Origin: Saccharopolyspora elongata
GTDB taxonomy: Bacteria > Actinomycetota > Actinomycetes > Mycobacteriales > Pseudonocardiaceae
Assembly: GCF_004348985.1 (NCBI RefSeq)
Contig: NZ_SMKW01000092.1
Span: 1-35,501 of the forward strand
DNA length: 35,501 nucleotides
Direction: 5' to 3'
Part shown: piece after piece, positions 33,160 to 35,501 of the stretch
Layout: every line of letters starts with the position of its first letter
Numbering within the stretch: the stretch's first letter is position 1
Program-made: the position numbers and the translations under genes
Notes under the pieces: model-generated
Databases searched by the model: none
Seen by the model: the letters and a program-made list of their open reading frames with translations, nothing else
Told to the model about the DNA's origin: nothing

Positions 33160-33182
33160 ATCCAGAGGAAAGGAGTTGCCCC

Positions 33183-33353
33183 ATGCACCCGGCTCCCTGG
33201 GAACGATTCGACGACGACGAGCGACGTGCCGCTGAAGCCCGCGCCGAAGAAGAACGACACGTCGACGACGAGCGCCGGCGAGAAGAGGAGCGGATCGACG
33301 AGCTGTACCGAGACGACGACACCGACGGCTGTCGCTACGACTACGGCCACTAG
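33183..33353 (+). CDS. 56-residue highly charged mini-protein
   Basis: The ATG at 33183 has AGGAG eight bases upstream, and the frame stops at 33351-33353. The product is MHPAPWERFDDDERRAAEAR followed by about 36 more residues. It is a nearly continuous acidic/basic helix (EEERHVDDERRREEERIDEL) that ends in a cysteine- and tyrosine-containing tail (GCRYDYGH). It is probably a helical or coiled-coil adaptor. Strong start signals and regular spacing to both neighbours support it as a real gene. Confidence 0.65.
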   Translation: MHPAPWERFDDDERRAAEARAEEERHVDDERRREEERIDELYRDDDTDGCRYDYGH

Positions 33354-33372
33354 CAGGAAAAGGAGGCGCGCG

Positions 33373-33609
33373 ATGCGTCGATACGTGAGCCGCGGCGCGC
33401 GGCTGTGGGTCCTCACATGGGACGTGGACCAAGCATGGGGCCACCTGGCGATCCTTACCGGACGCGCACCGGTCTTCGTGCGGTTCGTGCAGCTGGAGGA
33501 TGACCCGCCACTGTACGAGCTCGCCCGCACGTGCTCTTCGGCTTCGCGCGGCGGTCTGCGTCAGCTGTGGTTCCTCGGAGAAGGCGATTCGGAAGGAGAC
33601 CTGGCATGA
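33373..33609 (+). CDS. Hypothetical 78-residue protein
   Basis: The ATG at 33373 follows AGGAGG at a seven-base spacing, a very strong start that rejects the longer frame from 33226. The protein begins RRYVSRGARLWVLTWDVDQAW, has an aromatic hydrophobic core and ends FLGEGDSEGDLA. The family is not recognised. The stop overlaps the start of the thioesterase-like gene (ATGA), so the two are translationally coupled. Confidence 0.7.
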   Translation: MRRYVSRGARLWVLTWDVDQAWGHLAILTGRAPVFVRFVQLEDDPPLYELARTCSSASRGGLRQLWFLGEGDSEGDLA

Positions 33610-34064
33610 AACCCGGATTGAACGCTGGGACAACGCACACCGTTCATCGCAGGATTGAGCAGGAGCTCACCGTCCCCCACATTCTTCCTGGCACACTCCT
33701 CGAACGGGGAGAGACGGTTCTTGCCTCGGGCTATCTGGTGGCGTTGCTGGAGTCGGCTTGTTGGCAGGTTGTCCACCCGCATCTGGAGCCACATGAAAGC
33801 GCGGTCGGCGTCGATTTCGTACTCACCCACTGCGCACCAGCCTGGCCGCGCGACCTCGTTGAGATCACCGTGACCTGCACGCGGGTCTCGTCCGAAACGC
33901 GGGACATCGAGTGGCACACGTCAGCCACCAACCTCCGCACGCGGAGGGTCGTCGGCAGAATGCGCCACCGGCTGCGCATCGTGGAAAGCAACCGGTTCCA
34001 GGAACGCACGATGCGCCCTCGTCCGTCAGTGCGCAACAGTGACCCTCGTCAGCCGGAGTCATGA
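33606..34064 (+). CDS. FlK-like hot-dog thioesterase
   Basis: The product is 152 residues from ATG 33606. It aligns by eye with fluoroacetyl-CoA thioesterase FlK from its start (MKPGLNAG) through ASGYLVALLESACW, LEPHESAVGVDFVLTHCAPAW and the closing strands. As I recall the FlK sequence, the catalytic T42/E50/H76 correspond to Ser41, Glu49 and His75 here, each one residue earlier. The gating phenylalanine of FlK is replaced (Gly35), so fluoroacetyl selectivity is unlikely. It would hydrolyse an acyl-CoA or act as a binding protein. As cargo within a conjugation gene set it is unexpected. Confidence 0.75.
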   Translation: MKPGLNAGTTHTVHRRIEQELTVPHILPGTLLERGETVLASGYLVALLESACWQVVHPHLEPHESAVGVDFVLTHCAPAWPRDLVEITVTCTRVSSETRDIEWHTSATNLRTRRVVGRMRHRLRIVESNRFQERTMRPRPSVRNSDPRQPES

Positions 34065-34122
34065 CCGGTTCACTCTACGCGAGCTACGATTGCCGTGTGT
34101 CCTGGCGAAAGGGCGCGGCGTC

Positions 34123-34656
34123 GTGAGCGGAGCGGGAGCACAGCTCATCGCCTTTCTGGAGCATATGGCTGATCTCTATGAGAGACAGTCGCCGCCGAGT
34201 TCCGGCACCTGGCGCTTCCGATCGTTCCCGGAGCTGCTGCTGGCGGAAGGACGGCTCTGGGAGAGCTCGGTGCCCTATGCGAAGTCCGTCCGGTGGGGGC
34301 ATCGGAGATGCTGGCAGAACGCATCTCAGCTGGCCGATGCTGATGCGGATTTGGTGTACGCGGAAGGCCTCGCGCTGATAACGGTCGGCTCGCTGGGAAC
34401 CGAACACGCATGGTGCGTCCGCAACGACGCTGGCGTTGTGGATGTTACGTGGCCGGCGGGCGACGGCGCGGCCTACGTCGGCCTGCCGATGATCGACACG
34501 TGGCGCAGGAAGGCCCAAGCCGAATCCGGTCATTGGTCGCTGCTCGTATCCCACACCAAGGTCGGGCAATCGCTCCTGCGGGATGGGCCGGACCCCAGCA
34601 CGCTCGTCGACATCGGGCACCCCGTCGCCGATATCCGCTCGCGTCTGGTTCAGTAG
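34123..34656 (+). CDS. Hypothetical protein with Cys/His/Asp pattern
   Basis: The GTG at 34123 gives 177 residues; a longer frame from ATG 34039 overlaps the thioesterase gene and looks less likely. The centre holds GHRRCWQNASQLADAD (Cys63), GTEHAWCV (His95) and GVVDVTWP (Asp107), followed by AAYVGLPM. A cysteine, then His-Ala-Trp, then Asp-x-Thr-Trp recalls the triad order of transglutaminase/papain-like folds. I cannot name the family. It may be an enzyme or an inactive relative. It is the last plus-strand gene before the IS5 element. Confidence 0.7.
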   Translation: MSGAGAQLIAFLEHMADLYERQSPPSSGTWRFRSFPELLLAEGRLWESSVPYAKSVRWGHRRCWQNASQLADADADLVYAEGLALITVGSLGTEHAWCVRNDAGVVDVTWPAGDGAAYVGLPMIDTWRRKAQAESGHWSLLVSHTKVGQSLLRDGPDPSTLVDIGHPVADIRSRLVQ

Positions 34657-34748
34657 CGCAGGCCGCTGATCGTCCTCCGTATCGAGCTCCTGATTCTGCA
34701 CCTCAGCTTCGTCGTCATGGAGACGTGCCCGCGTGATAACCAGGCTGG

Positions 34749-34758
34749 GCGCTAGCGC
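34749..34758. repeat. Perfect 10-base palindrome
   Basis: GCGCTAGCGC lies in the noncoding gap (34657-34865) between the last cargo gene and the IS5 element. The gap otherwise shows no gene. It could be a protein-binding site; a terminator is less likely because there is no loop. Confidence 0.25.
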
Positions 34759-34865
34759 GGCATGAGCCCGATGCTGACCGTCCAATTGATGATAGGCCAG
34801 GTTTCCAGGGAGGCCACGAACCTCACCTGTGCTGGTTGAGCAGCATCGTCGGTCTCAGCACTTAG

Positions 34866-35501
34866 GGTTCCTAACAAAGGGTTTTGATGTGTCGGTAGCA
34901 GATGATGCAGGTGGCCAGGCCGAGGAACGCTTCGTGGATGTCGGCGCGGCGTTCCCAGCGGATGCGGAGGCGTCGCATGCCGTGGTACCAGGCGATCGTG
35001 CGCTCGACGACCCACCTGATCACGCCGAGTCCGGAGCCGTGGCCGGTTCCTCGTTGGGCGATCTGCGGGTCGATCCCCATGTCGCGCAACTCGTCGCGGT
35101 GTTGGGCGGAGTCGTAGGCGCGGTCGGAGTACAGGGCGTCGGGCCGGCGGCGGGGGCGCCCGCGCTTGCCTCGCACGGGCGGGATCGCCTCGACCAGTGG
35201 GAGGAGCTGGGTGACGTCATTGACGTTGCCGCCGGTCAGGCTGAATGCCGTCGGAATGCCGCCGCCCTCGGTGATCACGTGGTGCTTGGAGCCTGGCCGG
35301 GCGCGGTCGACCGGGCTCGGGCCGCTTTTGGGCCGCGTCGCGCCGCCCGCACATGCGAGCTGTCGATCACCGCACGCGACCAGTCCAGCTTCCCGGCCGC
35401 GTTCAGCTCGGCCAAAAGCTCCTCGTGCAGCCGCTGCCACACCCCGGCCTCGTTCCATTCCGCCAGGCGCCGCCAGCAGGTCATTCCGGATCCGAACCCC
35501 A
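34866..35501 (-). mobile_element. IS5-family element (IS427-like), truncated by window edge
   Basis: The inner end is GGGTTCCTAAC (from about 34866), placed just beyond the transposase stop and preceded by CTTA, a plausible short target site. The transposase runs off the right edge, so the outer end and the element length cannot be seen. Confidence 0.75.
34871..35501 (-). CDS. IS5-family transposase, two frames joined by -1 frameshift, partial
   Basis: The upstream frame (from beyond the right edge) reads FGSGMTCWRRLAEWNEAGVW and AVIDSSHVRAARRGPK. The downstream frame continues SGPSPVDRARPGSKHHVI to HIKTLC and the stop at 34871. The change lies at CCCAAAAG (minus strand, 35325-35332), a typical slippery run, and a -1 shift joins the conserved sequence exactly. 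The DDE residues are the Asp of VIDSSHV, the Asp of YSDRAYDS and the Glu of RWVVERTIAW. All are present, so the element may be active by programmed frameshifting. A simple decay mutation is the alternative. Confidence 0.85.
   Translation of the reverse strand, partial: GVRIRNDLLAAPGGMERGRGVAAAARGAFGRAERGREAGLVACGDRQLACAGGATRPKSGPSPVDRARPGSKHHVITEGGGIPTAFSLTGGNVNDVTQLLPLVEAIPPVRGKRGRPRRRPDALYSDRAYDSAQHRDELRDMGIDPQIAQRGTGHGSGLGVIRWVVERTIAWYHGMRRLRIRWERRADIHEAFLGLATCIICYRHIKTLC

Noticed and set aside
1..35501. tRNA genes, attachment sites, CRISPR arrays
   Set aside because: No cloverleaf, no regularly spaced repeats and no duplicated tRNA 3' end were recognised by eye; element boundaries therefore remain undefined.

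Overview
This is high-GC, gene-dense actinobacterial DNA. It carries a WhiB-like protein, a Pra-type activator, an XRE/NB-ARC/TPR regulator and the actinobacterial SCO6880/VirB4/TraG-type conjugation genes. Together these suggest a Pseudonocardiaceae-like host, although no marker gene fixes the genus. The window is mostly accessory DNA: an insertion-sequence-rich left end, a small oxidative/regulatory cluster, and most of an integrative or conjugative element. No integrase, relaxase, replication gene, tRNA or CRISPR array was found.

Left end (1-6.8 kb). Two group II introns are nested. The domain V/VI end of intron A (52-126) interrupts the reverse transcriptase of intron B, whose own domain V/VI (888-984) interrupts an ISL3-family transposase (985-1788). 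Next come an IS256 remnant, a caspase-like protease with a membrane anchor and a solute-binding domain (2376-4370, minus), and an EACC1 partner (6025-6414, plus). An IS110 element sits between these two genes. Removing it in silico restores a 20-codon ORF whose stop overlaps the EACC1 start. A second ISL3 3' fragment closes this segment.

6.8-13.5 kb. Two small hypothetical genes are followed by a minus-strand cluster. In transcription order it holds a LuxR/ATPase regulator, a cytochrome P450, a degenerate Nudix-like protein and a cytokinin-dehydrogenase-like flavoprotein. A strong hairpin terminator follows the last gene.

13.5-21.9 kb. A membrane GGDEF protein with its own terminator comes first. 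A tightly overlapping operon follows: Pra-like activator, small protein, atypical WhiB-like protein, XRE/NB-ARC/TPR regulator. After a 15-bp-stem terminator come a lipoprotein, an attenuator-like leader, and an overlapping cupin/HisC-like aminotransferase pair.

21.9-34.7 kb. This is a conjugation operon with almost every junction overlapping: a MinD-like protein lacking the Walker lysine, a two-helix small membrane protein, a conjugation accessory protein, a TrbL/VirB6-like channel protein, SCO6880-like and VirB4-like proteins, a lysozyme/NlpC hydrolase and a TraG/VirD4 coupling protein. Small cargo genes follow, including a DUF4913 protein, charged mini-proteins, an FlK-like hot-dog thioesterase and a C/H/D-motif protein. 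An IS5-family element with a frameshift between its two transposase frames runs off the right edge.

The most interesting parts are the receptor-like caspase/EACC1 module, the nested introns, and two adjacent perfect inverted repeats at the head of the conjugation operon.
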